Assembly (NCBI GenBank): GCA_023374045.1
Contig: CM041776.1
Location: 285,399,873 to 285,463,872 of the forward strand
Source: Limonium bicolor
Taxonomy: Eukaryota; Streptophyta; Magnoliopsida; Caryophyllales; Plumbaginaceae
Reading direction: 5' to 3'
Length of the DNA stretch: 64,000 nucleotides
Shown here: positions 23,990-36,070 of the stretch, one piece after another
How the letters are laid out: each line of letters starts with the position of its first letter
Position numbering within the stretch: the stretch's first letter is position 1
Position numbers and translations under genes: made by a program
Notes under the pieces: generated by a model
What the model was told of the DNA's origin: nothing
The model's input: the letters and a program-made list of their open reading frames with translations, nothing else
Databases searched by the model: none

Positions 23990-26130
23990 TGCGGCGCATG
24001 CTCTTTGTTCGCCAGCAGTGGTGAGGAGAAGGGCAGGGGTGCAGCATGTATGTGGCTAGCTCGCCAGCCACGTAAAGAGAATGAAGAAACTCGGCATGCA
24101 TATATACTCCTTGTTAGACGGCTGGGTAAGGGAAAGAAAGAGCGCATGCTCCTTGCTCGTCAGTTAGTGTGAAGAGAATGAAGAAGGTGTGGGAGCTACT
24201 TCTCGTCCTGTTCCTCAACGCAATTTTCTCAGGCGAAGCACGTATGTTCCCGGAGTGAAGAGAATGAGAAGCGGTGAAGGTATGTTCCTTGTTCACCAGT
24301 AGACTTTGCAAAACATCAACAGGTGATGCAGATGAAATAAGGCCATGTAGCAGTTCTATTGAGTTGTCTCGTAAATGAAGAGAATGAAGACGACCTGGGT
24401 GTGGTAGTAATTTCGGCGTATGTTGATGGAGTTGTACGCCAACTGGGTTTGTAAGAATATCCAGAAGGGAGAGAATGAAGAAGACGCAGGCGCTCATACA
24501 CATATGCTTGTTTATGTTCGTCGGTACGTGGAAGAAGAAATTGAGCATGTATATTTTCTGGTCCCCGGCGTCGTGAAGAGCATAAATCAAAGGAGAAGCG
24601 TGCTTGCCTTGCTCACCGGTGTCGTCCAGAGCTAAACAGAGAAGAGATATATGTTCCTTGTACGCAGGAAAAACAAATGAAGACGTAGAGTTTGTGTCCC
24701 CGTGAGTGAAGGGAAAGAGAGTGGAAGAGCACGATGCTCCTTGTTCGCCAGTGAAGTAGATGGGTGCAAAAATCATCGTGAGAAAGAGGATGAACCACAG
24801 AGCATACATGTTGTCCTTAATCGGCCGCTGGAATGACAGGAATGAAGATGACGGGAGTATTATATTCATTGTTTCACCAGCCACATTGAAGAGAATGAAG
24901 AGAAGAGCATGTACGCTCTTGCTTGCCAACCATGCGAAGAGAATGAAGAAACTGAGCGTGTACCCCTTTGTTAGCCATTGTGTGTTCCTTCTGGGTTGTA
25001 AAGTGCCGTGAGGTAGAGATGAAGGAGATGGATGCTCCTTGTTCACATGTTCGATATGTTGAGAGAAAGGAAATAGAAACAGGAGATCAGAGTGAACAAA
25101 AACCAAAGAAGAAGGAAGGAAGCTCTGCTTTGTTTTTTTTTGTTAACAAGTGGTTTTCTAGAGAACAACGTTTTTTGGGGGGGGAATGGGATGTGTGAGG
25201 CGGCGGTTTTTTTTTGTTCGACAGCTGAAGGGAATGAAGAGGCTGCAGAGTGGATATGCTTATGCTTCGTGTTCGCCAGTTAGGTGCAAATTACCGTGAG
25301 TGGGAGAATGAAGAGATGGCGGAGCAAACGTTCCTTGTTTACCAGTTTGGTCGTAAAATAAATCGGAGTGAAGAGAATGAAAAGTGATCCAGAACTGTGT
25401 GTTACGTGTTCGTTAGTATAGATTGCAAAATTAACGAGAGAATGAAAAGAGGTGTAGATAAAAGAGTGGAAAAATAAAGAGCATGTAAGCTCTAGCTCTG
25501 TCTTCGTTCTGGTGTGCGACAAATGTAGCAGTTCCGGTTGTTTTTGCTCTACAGAGGCGTGAATACAATGAAAAACTGGAGAAGGGCTAAGCATGTATAC
25601 TCTCTCATGAATAGAATGAAGAGAAGAACATATTCCTCGTTTGCCGTATAGCTCGATGGTGAAGAGGATGATGAGCGGAGCATGTATGCTCCTTATTCGT
25701 CGGCTTCTGTGAAGAGATGAAGAGGAGCAGAGCAAATGTTTCCTTATTCGCCATCGTCGAGCAGAAATGGAAAGGAGGGCAGTGCGTGTATATGCTTGTT
25801 CATCGAGTGAAATTGTAAATGTTTCAACAGTGAAGAGAATGTAATAGCAAGAGTATGTATGTTCACTTGTTCGCAGGCAAAGCGAGCTTGTATGTTCCTT
25901 GTTTTTCTGTTGAAGAAAATGAAGGTGCAAAGCAGTATGTTCGTTGGTTGCTAGTGACGATGGTGAAGAGGATGAGGATGTGCAGAGCGTGTTGAACAGG
26001 GATGAAGAGAAGGAAAAGCATAAATGTTTTTTTTGTTGTTGTCAGTTTGGGTTGAAAATTACCGTGTTGAAGAGGACGAAGATGAGGCAGTGCAGATTAT
26101 TCCTTGTTTCGCCCGATGAGCTTGCAAAGA
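23990..26130. repeat. Degenerate tandem array in 3' LTR of C
   Basis: Imperfect repeats of roughly 50-90 bp built around GTGAAGAGAATGAAGA, GCATGTATG and TTCCTTGTTCGCCAGT. The array is repeated at about 37790-39850 in the other LTR. It produces a 330-codon frame on the - strand in both LTRs, which I judge not to be a gene. Confidence 0.75.
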
Positions 26131-26589
26131 TGGTGTAGAGAACGAGAGGAATGGAGTTGAGCAGAGCGTGTATGTCATTTTTTTTTGGGAAAGGGCAATG
26201 TAGAGAATAAAAATGCGGATCCGGGAGAGCATGGGTGTACGAGTTCTTTAGTTGAGTGGAAAAAATTTTGGAGGGAACGACAATGAAAGACAGAGCATGG
26301 ATGTTTTTTTTTGTCGGCCAGTTGAGTTGCAAAATTTCGATCGATGGAGATTGAAGAAGGAGAAGGACCACGGCTACTGTTGTTGTCGGCCGGTTGGAAT
26401 AAAAAATGGGATGGTCGCTTTTATAAACAAATCTAGGGTTTTTTGAAATTTTTCTTGGGGGATGGGCTGCGTTTATGTGTGGGTACTGACATGGGCATTG
26501 TGAGGATGGGCTGGGCGTGTGTTGACTGAGGTCATGGGGCGGGTTTGACCAGAGGGATACAGACATGTAAAAAAAAGAATTCAAACTTG

Positions 26590-26658
26590 CCAACCCACTA
26601 GGATTTGAACCTAGGACTTCCACCATCCTCCACAATTACACTAACCAGCTAAGCTAAC
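26590..26658 (-). mobile_element. tRNA-like / SINE-head block in 3' LTR of C
   Basis: In element sense it has TAGCTTAGCTGG (Pol III A box), then GGTTCAAATCC (B box) about 35 nt on, inside a perfect T-arm CTAGG-TTCAAAT-CCTAG (26598-26614). The acceptor stem does not pair, so it is a SINE head or tRNA pseudogene, not a working tRNA. Confidence 0.7.
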
Positions 26659-27418
26659 ATAGAACTTGATACAAAGACATGAGAAACAGCACAAAAGCTG
26701 TAACTAGAGTTGAGAAATTCTTTAAAAACACTAGTGTTTTAAATGGAAATGGAGAGTAAGGAGAAAAGGTTTTATCGACAAAAAAATGAACTGTTTTCTT
26801 TTGAACAGTCATGAAATGATGGGACGTAAATAAAAAATACAAATCATAATGAAAATATAAAATAAGCGAAATAGCATGATTAAAAGTACATAGAATAATG
26901 AAATAGTACCAGCGTTATGGTAGTAAAAATACAAGTGAATACCGTACAATGGAAGTTGAACTAGACATGTACAAATAGCAAAAAATAAGATTGAATAAAC
27001 AAGTAATAGAATAAAATAAGATAAAAGGAAACTTCATCAAATAAGTAACAAATGACGTATACAGATAGAAATAATAATGGGCATAAAATGATAAAAATGA
27101 TACTACAAAATAATAAAAATAAATCCTAGGAGATGATTAAAGTAGCAATAAATAAGTCGCAGAAGTAACAAAATAAAAGAGAACTGATAGCTCAGCAAAT
27201 AGGCAATGAGACACAAGGGATGGGTATAAAACCGGATTCTTGTCTGAAAATTCATTTTTCAAAAATCGTGTTTTTACAAAATGCTTTGAAAAAGATTATA
27301 AAATGATGGTTTCATTTTGGCACGCACGCTAATATGTTTTTGAAAAAGAAAGGCGATGACTCCTCTTATTTTACTTTTCAGAATTTGCTTTATGGGGTGA
27401 GAATTTTTGGTGTCTACA

Positions 27419-27431
27419 GATGGCTCCCTTT
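27419..27431 (-). other. Polypurine tract of element C
   Basis: In element sense AAAGGGAGCCATC directly precedes the LTR start TGTAGACACC. The GGAGCCATC part recurs many times in the interior. Confidence 0.6.
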
Positions 27432-27575
27432 GATTCAATTCTGCAAACCATTGCAGAATTGGATCAAGGTTGACGGGGCGCCAAAAATTCTCACTAGGGA
27501 TTTTACGGGGTACATCCAGATGCGATCACGGATAGCACGCCGTGTGAAAGCGACGGAAGAGTAACAAGATAACCG

Positions 27576-28630
27576 AGTGCACGAGGACTTAGGAGCGCCT
27601 CAACTGGACCTCTTGATATCCAGTCCTAGGGCTTATGACAGGCCTAGAATGCGATTGAAAGTACGAGGACTTAGGAGTGCCTCAACTAGACCTCTTGATA
27701 TCTAGCTATAGGACTTACGACGAGCCTATAATACCAACAACCCGATTCGGTCTAAGGTGCACGAGGGCTTAGGAGTGCCTCAACTGGACCTCTTGATATC
27801 CAATCCTAGGGCTTATGACGGGCCTAGAATGCGATTGAAAGTACGAGGACTTAGGAGTGCCTCAACTAGACCTCTTGATATCTAGCTATAGGACTTATGC
27901 CGAGCCTATAATACCAACAACCCGATTCGATTTAAGGTGCAAGAGGGCTTAGGAGTGCCTCAACTGGACCTTTGATATCCAGTCCTAGGGCTTATGATGG
28001 GCCTAGAATGCGATTGAAAGTACGAGGACTTAGGAGTGCCTCAACTAGACCTCTTGATATCTAGCTATAGGACTTATGTCGAGCCTATTATACCAACAAC
28101 CCGATTTGATTTAAGGTGCACGAGGGCTTAGGAGTGCCTCAACTGGACCTCTTGATATCCGTCCTAGGGCTTATGATGGGCCTAGAATGCGATTGAAAGT
28201 ACGAGGACTTAGGAGTGCCTCAACTAGACCTCTTGATATCTAGCTATAGGACTTATGCCGAGCCTATTATACCAACAACCCAATTTGATTTAAGGTGCAC
28301 GAGGGCTTAGGAGTGCCTCAACTGGACCTCTTGATATCAGTCCTAGGGATTATGATGGGCCTAGAATGCGATTGAAAGTACGAGGACTTAGGAGTGCCTC
28401 AACTAGAGCTCTTGATATCTAGCTATAGGATTTATGCCGAGCCTATAATACCAACAACCCGATTTGATTTAAGGTGCACGAGGGCTTAGGAGTGCCTCAA
28501 CTGGACCTTTTGATATCCAATCCTAGGGCTTATGATGGGCCTAGAATGCGATTGAAAGTACGAGGACTTAGGGGTGCCTCAACTAGACCTCTTGATATCT
28601 AGCTATAGGACTTATGATGAGCCTATAATA
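27576..28630. repeat. 178-180-bp tandem satellite, about 6 copies
   Basis: Units begin near AAGGTGCACGAGGGCTTAGG at about 27753, 27933, 28112, 28290 and 28471, with a partial first copy from 27576. Each is a diverged dimer of two roughly 90-bp halves sharing CTTAGGAGTGCCTCAACT and CTCTTGATATC. It lies just inside the 3' LTR in element sense, where Ogre elements often carry satellites. Confidence 0.93.
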
Positions 28631-28639
28631 CTTTGATGG

Positions 28640-29870
28640 AGTTGTACGAAACTCGCTACTTTGGGTGGTTGATTTGAGGATGATTTTGATTGTGGATTGA
28701 TCCGGGATTGGATGCTTTTTTATTGTTTTTGTGAAAGATGTGATAGTCAAATGTTTTTATGTTGATGTGGCCCTTGACTTTGTCAGTGTGGGGCTTGTGT
28801 TTCAATTTTGTTTTGACAGTCTCACCCGATGTGCACTATGGTTTCAGGATTTGATAGGACTCTTGGCTCCAGGGTTCGAGATGGCCCCGGTATGGCTCCT
28901 GAGTTTTTTTTTGTTTTGGTTTTGGTGATTTTGTGAATGATCTTCTGAATGGATGGCTTTTTTGTGAATGAGTGACTTTGGGAACTCGATGGTTTTGATA
29001 TGACGGGATGGTTTTGACATGATCAGATGGCTCCGATGTGATCGGATGGCTCCGGTGAGGTCGGATGGACCCGGTATGATTCGTGATACCATTGTGAGCA
29101 ACGGCTCTAGGGTGGTTGGTGGGTCTTGATTTTGATTGAGATTTCCGGGATGATTGGTGGGTTTCGATTTGGATTGAGATTTTCGGGATGGTTGGTGGGT
29201 TTCGATTTGTTTTGGATTTTGAGTCGAATGGTGGGTTGATGTGATTGGTGGATTGTGTTGTGTTTGACGTATTTTGATGTGGTAGATATTTTTTTTGTTG
29301 TGGTTGACAACTTCTTGGTCATTGATGGATGGCTTCAGTCCGGTTATGACTTCAGGATTCTCTTATGATTGCTCCAGGATAGCTCGGGATGGCTCCGTGA
29401 AGGGCTACAAGATGGCTCCATTTGGTGAGCGAGGAAGAAAGGGGAACTTTCGCCTATGAGGTGGTCGCACCCTGGGCGGGCTGCCTACGTACTCAATTCC
29501 GTATTGAGATCAGACCTGACGTAGTTCGAAATTCTTTAGGCACGGCCCTGGTGATGAAATGGCTCCAATATGGATTTGAGGTGGCTCTCGTATTGTTCTC
29601 GGACTGTTGGGATGACCCTTGTGTAGTTCCAAGGACGGTTTTAAAGTCGGATGATGGCTCCAGCATGGCTCCAGTTTGATTCTGGATATGGTATTGATGA
29701 GGCTCGAGCATGATGCTAGATGGCTCCGGAATTGTCTTCGTACGGCCTCGGATGGCTTTAGTTTGGTTCGATGTAGCTAGAGGATAGCCCCGGATGGCTT
29801 CGAGATGGTTCGATGTAGCTTGATGATGGTCTGGGATGGTTCTAGTTGACATCTTTTGATCTAAAGTTAT
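28640..29870. repeat. GATGGCTCC-rich interior with 38-bp triplet repeat
   Basis: About a dozen GATGGCTCC-like words are scattered from 28865 to 29720. At 29111-29224 a 38-bp unit (GGTTGGTGGGTTTCGATTT...) is repeated three times. A single structured motif copy lies at 29463-29527. No coding frame. Confidence 0.7.
29463..29527 (-). other. Structured motif copy 3 (interior of C)
   Basis: The only copy outside an LTR. P2 is CTCAAT/ATTGAG in place of CTCAAC/GTTGAG, a compensated C-G to T-A change; the P3 stem is kept with a new loop (GCCCA). P1 loses its last pair. Confidence 0.7.
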
Positions 29871-32800
29871 GCTTCAACAACTGCAACTGATGTCGATTTC
29901 CAGCGAGACTAGGTAGAGTTCTTACCAGTCAAATGTTGATGACGGAGTGCTTATGATGCATGCAAATATTAAATTCTAGATACGATACAAAATGCATATG
30001 CAATTTTTGGAGAGACGGTATGGCCTTATCTCTATTAATATGAGGTTTACGAATATAAGACATCTTCAGTTTGATCTTGAGTGATTATTGAGCTGGAATA
30101 CGTGAATCACTTTCTCATGGAGGGATATGGGTCAATCTCTCGTGAGTATGGCCATGTGTGCTATTGGTGTGATGATGCTCTTGATGCTTAGAGCAGTATT
30201 TTCCTGAGAATTTCTTTTTGAGGTTATGAACTTTCCGTTCCTCACAAATTCCTCTCCTGCAATGGGGTAGGCTGATTATGATTTGGTAGTTTAATCGAAG
30301 AGTCACTCGTACTCTAAAGACCTTGTGAGATTAGGTCACACTCATTCGCTCACGGTCCCCTTTGGTATGATTGGGACATGTTGATAACAAGTACGAAGCA
30401 TACGATTCATGTTTCAGATCCGGTACTTTCAGTTAACGCTCATCAACTAACGAGTCAGAGATCTTTTATTGGGTTATAACGGGGTAGAGGGGTATGATGT
30501 ATGTCACACGGGACTATGGGATTTATTTGGGAATTGTGGAGCATTTTTGCAATAGAGGATGTGTTTCGCCTTCGCCACGGGTGGAATGATTAGACAGACG
30601 ATCTTTAAGAATCGTTGTTGGTTTCGGTGGGACATCATTGGTCCTTTGCTATATTCTCCTTCTTCTTTGGTGTACGATTTTCTCATTCTTCTCCTTCCTT
30701 TTCGGTGTATGATTTTCGCTTTCTTACTTCCTGCTTTTGGAATCGCATTGGCTCATCGACTTTCTTGGACATTTTCTGCTTACTCTTTTGGTTTTCAGTT
30801 TTGCTCTTAGCTTTGGAGTTTTCATTGACTCGCTGATCTTCTTGAACATTTTGGGTGTTCTTTTGGTGTTTGGCTTTGGAGTTGCATTGACTCATTGGTG
30901 TCTTCGAACATTTCATTTGTTGTTTTTTGTGAAAGATGGTGGGGAGGGGTTATGACTCCGGCTCCTTCGAGATCCTCTATTGCAAGGGTAAGTGTGTATG
31001 TGTGAGTTGGCATGTTGTGGAGTTTTCTTTTTCTTTTTTTTTTCTTTGTTTTTTTGCAGAAAGAGTTTTTCATGAAAGGCTCAGCGGGGCTCACTAAGGG
31101 ATTATGTACAGGGCAGTCAAAGCTTTTTTGGTTTTGTGGAGGTTTTTATTCCTAAGTGCCTTGTCATTCTCATTAGTCAATGATTGTTTTCTTACTACTC
31201 CTCGAATCTTTGCGTGAATCACAGTTCGTGTCTTGTTATCAACATTGATCTCGCTATGAATTGTGCCTCTCCATGTGCTCAAGGAATGCACAATTCGCTC
31301 ATGGTTTTACCTCTATGGACTCGCTCTATCTTCCCTCATCGCTCGGTGGATGGTCCAATATCCTCATTTAGAATTTAAGGGAAAATACCACTCTTTGCAC
31401 ACTACTCACTTGGTTTGTGGTGCTGAGTTTAATTAAACCCTTGTGTTCATTGACGGGTCAAGAGTTTAATGGTTCATGCACTTTATTCAATCAATCTCTC
31501 AAGATTTTCGCCAAAAATGTCGCTTTGATACGAATATATGCAAATGCAACTATCTACAATGCAATGTATTGCAGTAATATGGAATTACTATGTATAGGAT
31601 GCATGAAATGATGAAAAATGATGAATGGAGATGGTTGACTGAATGTTTTTTTTTGTGTTTGTTTTGTTTTTGGATGCAATGCATGAGTGGTAAGGTTATG
31701 ACTAGTCTCGCTTGAGTCGTCTCGAGTTAATGATCTATGAAGCTCATCTCGTCATTTTTGTTCTGATGACAGTGTTGGTTGTTAGGCCTGACGTGAGACA
31801 AGTTGTTTTGGAATGGTGTTCGATTGGTGGTTGGCTTATGGGGTACAGACTTTTAGGGAGTGACAACTCCCGCGTGGTGGCCCCACGGTATGATGAGGGA
31901 TGTTTCATTTCGTCGGGATGAAGGCTGATGTGTGGCAAGGTTAGAATGGAACACATTATTGTGCAAATTTTGAGGTGGACAGAACTCATGAATGATTGAT
32001 GGATTTGAAATGACTGGAAGTGCACGTGACTTCTTTTTTTTTTTCTTTTGTCATGAATGCAATGCATATGTTTTGCTTTGTGCTCGGTTGCATTTGTTGG
32101 TGTTGTTTATTTTGGGGATGCCTCCTATAGATACCGTGAATTTTCACCCCATAAAGCAAAGTTGATGAATGACATTGTGAGGGGTCGTTCCTTATTCATC
32201 CTTTCATTATACGTGCATGCCAAAAGAAACCAAGTTTGGAAAAACAATTTTGAAAACGCGTGTTTTTGAAGTGGTGGATTTCCTCAATAGAAATTTTGAT
32301 GCTCGATCATTCGTAAATAAAATAGGGAATGGGGAACCCTATACACATTGATCTAAATAAATTCAAAGGGAATGTGTAAACCTATACATGTAATCTATTC
32401 AGAAATGGACAAGAGAGAAAAGAATGATAGAGGAAAACCTATACATCAATTCTAAAAGTCAATAAATGGGGGAGTTTGAGCTTAAAAACTTCTCCAGAAT
32501 TCTTTTGCTTCGTCTTCGAGCTTCTGACTGACTGCTCAATCGTCTTCGGGCTCCTGATTGGCCGTTCGCTCGTCTTCGGGCGTTTGACTGGTTGCTCGCT
32601 CGAGTTCAGGTTGTTGCAACGAAGCAATATGGTGATCAAACAAAACGGGTTGGTGTTCTTCTGATTTTCAACAATTTGAACTTGAACCGGTGTTGCTGAT
32701 CTTCGTGTCGCTTGACTCGGGTAGGTACACCTCCGGTTTTCGGCTTGAATCGTTGTTGTTTTTCATGCACTCCACTTGCTTCGATGAAGGAAAATGAGGG

Positions 32801-34453
32801 GCGTTTTTTGAGAAAGGAAAGGTGAATGATTGAGCACAAAATCGTTGAGAAAATCCACCACTTTTGTGAAAACACGAAATGACTAGTACACTCCACAGTA
32901 ATGACCGCTACTCTTGAAGGTGGGTTGAACTTCAAAAATAGCGGGTCACAACATGGGGACTAAATCATTTATTTTAAAATACGTTTGTGAAATTCAATTT
33001 TGAAAACTGTTTTCGAAAACTATTTTGAAAATCATGTTGGTGAAGAATGTTGTTTTAAATTCGTTTGTAGAAAGTAGGTGTTCGAAATCTATTTTCAAAA
33101 ATTGTTTTGGAAATAACATTTTAATGAAACAAAGGTTTTCAATGATGAAGTGATGGGTCCTAAAACCCCAAGTGTTTATGAGTAGAATTTAGGTGAGATT
33201 CTAAATTAAACGAGCTTGTAAGAAAGCTTTAAAAGACATACAAAAGAGAATTCCGAACGTTTTAAAACTAATTGGTTTGAAAAAAGACGGTTTGCACACA
33301 TGTATAGCATAAAGTAAATCGTGGTTGTATTTATGTGGAGCTGTAAGTGTTAATGTTGGGATAATCACTTTCCAGGTCAATTATGACTCCGTCTCACCGG
33401 GGGAACCATCGTCCCTTCATTGTCATCTCTCGGGGTTTTTCTCTGCTATGCCCCTTGTGGGGCACGTTATAAAGAAGGCCACTCATCGAGTGAGTAAGTT
33501 CGAAAGGACAGGATACCCGAAGTGATAAGGAAACATACGCCACGGCCAGTGATGATCCGACAACACCCCACTTTTCGGGAAACTCGGGGAAGTACTGCAT
33601 AGGAACGGGTCTCTCGTCATCTGCACGGTCAGGTGTGTCTAAAGTCCAAATTATTCACTAACTACGCTGTGCCATGTATGGGTATCCGGTAAATACGGGA
33701 TCCTCTATGGATTTGTAGCGTGACATTGGGCTTTAAAGACACCCGTGGTGCAGAGGACACCTGGAGAACTGAGCCCATGCAATCTTCAGGGTAAGGCAGA
33801 AAGGTGATCAGACAGGCGGCATACAAAGGGGTGACTACCCATAAAACCTGTCCTAGACACCGGATCAGGCAGCTGGACACCGAAAGCTCAAGGTTCACTA
33901 TATGCTGGCTTAGACTCGGGTAATGGAGGATATTTTGGATCATGAGCTTCAAGGCGTTGGTCTTGGACCGTATTACCTCGTGGGTTAACTCCTTCTAGGA
34001 AGGACCCAACTCATGGGGAATCAACCGTGGACCGGTTGGGGATCTCGTGACATGTGGATGAAGCGGGTGAAACAGAGGAATGCATGTCTTACGTTACCCG
34101 ATGCAACAATGGGTTGACTCCTTATAGGAAGGCCCCATTTACAAAAGTAGTAAATAAGCAATAACAAATAAAATATTACATCATGCATGAAGAGTAGAAA
34201 ACATAAGACAGTAAACACACAACATTAAACAAAACCGAAGCATGCAAACACATGTGGCACTCAAGGCCATTCTCAAAATCTGAACTCTCATCCTAACTAT
34301 CCTCTTAAACACACTCTAAGTGTGGAGTAGAGTAGTCCTAGTGGCTTTAGAATGATTCTTTTGAAGGTTTTGAAAGATGGGGAAATCTCGACAATCTTGA
34401 ATGGAGTTCAGTCTTCCTTGACCAAGTTTTATGAGAAAAACTTACTCAAGTTC
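29871..34453 (-). other. Noncoding interior and leader of element C
   Basis: No retroviral protein motifs on either strand. About 30600-30950 has repeated words giving Lys/Gln-rich - strand frames. 32118-32940 looks like a fragment of a related LTR start in the opposite orientation. 33330-34450 is the leader next to the primer site, with short GC-rich stretches. The short frames here are not convincing. Confidence 0.5.
32118..32280 (+). mobile_element. Inverted LTR-start fragment inside element C
   Basis: GATACCGTGAATTTTCACCC followed by CATAAAGCAAAGTT resembles the C-family LTR start (TGTAGACACC...CACCCCATAAAGCAAA), but on the opposite strand to element C. Similar texture continues to about 32940. 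This suggests capture of, or insertion by, a relative. Confidence 0.5.
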
Positions 34454-34471
34454 TCCCCAGCAGAGTCGCCA
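34454..34471 (-). other. Primer-binding site of element C (tRNA-Arg type)
   Basis: In element sense TGGCGACTCTGCTGGGGA, 3 nt after the LTR end. This is the tRNA-Arg site characteristic of Tat/Ogre elements, and it fixes the orientation of the element. Confidence 0.85.
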
Positions 34472-35212
34472 TTCTGTGGAGGGTGATGTTTCGGTATGAG
34501 GGGGGTCTATCTAAATATGGTTCTTGACTGAAAAGCCTAGATCCTAAAATTTTCCATTCTGTGGAGGGTGAAAACCCGTTATTCTTGGCATCCCTCAAAT
34601 ACCTACTAAATCGTCCGTCTTTCCCAGAAAGCATAAAGGGAGTATGCGAGTGTGCACTGCACCCGCTCTCAATGGGCTCCACGCGGACTTATGCCCTAAG
34701 GGCGGAATTGACTAGAGTCGCCACCTAGTTTGACCTAAGGAACTAGGAAGGGAGGAAAAGGAAGGTTCTAAGAACCATTGGTTGACTCTGAATTTGTTGG
34801 CTATGGATAGGACTTATCTGATCACGCCAAAGATTCTATGGTGGGTTCGCACTGGGTTACACCCCCTAGAAGTGGCAACGACCATGACTTCGGATTGGTG
34901 CCCGAGAAAACCTCGGTCTCCAATTGTCGGGATTACCTTCTTTCAAAACCTTTTCATAGAGATTCATTTAAAAGCCAAGGATAGGATTATGACAGGAGGG
35001 GAGAAAACGAGTGGATGAGGTGAGCTTTTCTGCCAAGCTAACGCCAAAAAGAAGGATTGATGAATTTGAATGAGTATAGAATGAAAGATTAGGAGTCTGA
35101 TTTCGAGAGTTGAAGAAGTTGAGGGTTTGTGGGAGTTGGAGGGGATTTGAATGTTTTGAGAGGTATGAGAACACCTTAGAGGGGGAAGGGGTTTTTGTTT
35201 GGAATGGGGTCG

Positions 35213-35273
35213 CACCCTAGATGGGCTGCCTACATACTCAACTCCCTGTTGAGATCAGACCTTATGTAGTTCA
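35213..35273 (-). other. Structured motif copy 4 (5' LTR of C)
   Basis: The positional partner of copy 1. P1 is CTACATA/TATGTAG instead of CTACGTA/TACGTAG: both arms changed and pairing is kept. P2 is unchanged; the P3 loop is ATCTA. Confidence 0.75.
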
Positions 35274-35375
35274 CGGGACCTTTAGGATGGCTGGGCTTTT
35301 TGAGGTGATCGAGGGTTAGAAGTGGTTATTTGGAGGGGAGATAGCTGAGTGCAAAAGGGTATTTTGATTGATGTG

Positions 35376-35441
35376 GGGTCGCACCCTGTGTGGGTTGCCT
35401 ACGTACTCAACTCCCTGTTGAGATCAGACCTTACGTAGTTC
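35376..35441 (-). other. Structured motif copy 5 (5' LTR of C)
   Basis: The positional partner of copy 2 and nearly identical to it, with all three stems intact. Confidence 0.75.
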
Positions 35442-35790
35442 AGAGCCTTTGGGTTTTGGGAATTTTGAGGTTTTGAAGGAATTGGGTTTTGACCTTTTGG
35501 GTCTTTGAAGGATCAAAGGGGTTTTGTGGTCATTTCATAGGGCTTGATGGATTGTCGAGTTTCTTTTGGAGTTTGAGGTGTGAGAGTCTGTGGGATGCTC
35601 AACTTTGTGAGACATTTAGATTCTTGAAATGATGAAGTCTGTGAGATGCTCGGGTCTGCGAGATGTTCGAGGCTTGAAAGGGTTATCAAATTTCAAGAGG
35701 TTCAGCTTTTTGAGGAGCTGAGGATTTTCGAAGTGTTTGAATTTGATGAGTCTATTGAGATGTCCGAATCTGTTGAACTGCGGAGACATT

Positions 35791-36070
35791 CGAGTCTGTT
35801 GAGCTGTTGAGACGGTCGAGTCTGTTGAGCTGTTGAGACGGTCGAGTCTGTTGAGCTGTTGAGACGGTCGAGTCTGTTGAGCTGTTGAGACGGTCGAGTG
35901 TGTTGAGCTGCTGAGACGGTCGAGTCTGTTGAGCTGTTGAGACGGTCGAGTCTGTTGAGCTGTTGAGACGGTCGAGTGTGTTGAGCTGCTGAGACGGTCG
36001 AGTCTGTTGAGCTGTTGAGACGGTCGAGTCTGTTGAGCTGCTGAGACGTTCGAGTCTGTTGAGCTGTTAA
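35791..36070. repeat. 26-bp minisatellite, about 11 copies (5' LTR of C)
   Basis: Same unit as 22014-22195. Extra copies include a GAGTGTGTTGAG variant that appears twice, a sign of local duplication after insertion. Confidence 0.9.

Larger units (their letters stand above)
20697..27418 (-). repeat. 3' LTR of element C (6722 bp)
   Basis: Holds, from left to right, two copies of the structured 66-nt motif, a 26-bp minisatellite, TTGAAT-rich and TTGGGCC-rich tracts, a degenerate array of about 2 kb, a tRNA-like block and an A-rich U3 start. It is very long for an LTR, and much of the length is tandem repeats. Confidence 0.9.

Noticed and set aside
24114..25106. 330-codon frame on the - strand in the 3' LTR of C, with a same-length partner at 37836-38828
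   Set aside because: It lies in a degenerate repeat array poor in stops. The two copies differ at more than 20 residues while nucleotide divergence is about 2-3%, as expected without protein selection. The neighbouring frame (25280-25930) is broken in the other LTR. No known domain.
26590..26658. Functional tRNA gene
   Set aside because: Promoter boxes and T-arm are good but the acceptor ends do not pair and no sound anticodon arm is seen; kept as a tRNA-like or SINE block.
27576..28630. CRISPR-like array
   Set aside because: Units are contiguous 180-bp satellite copies without unique spacers, in a plant retrotransposon.
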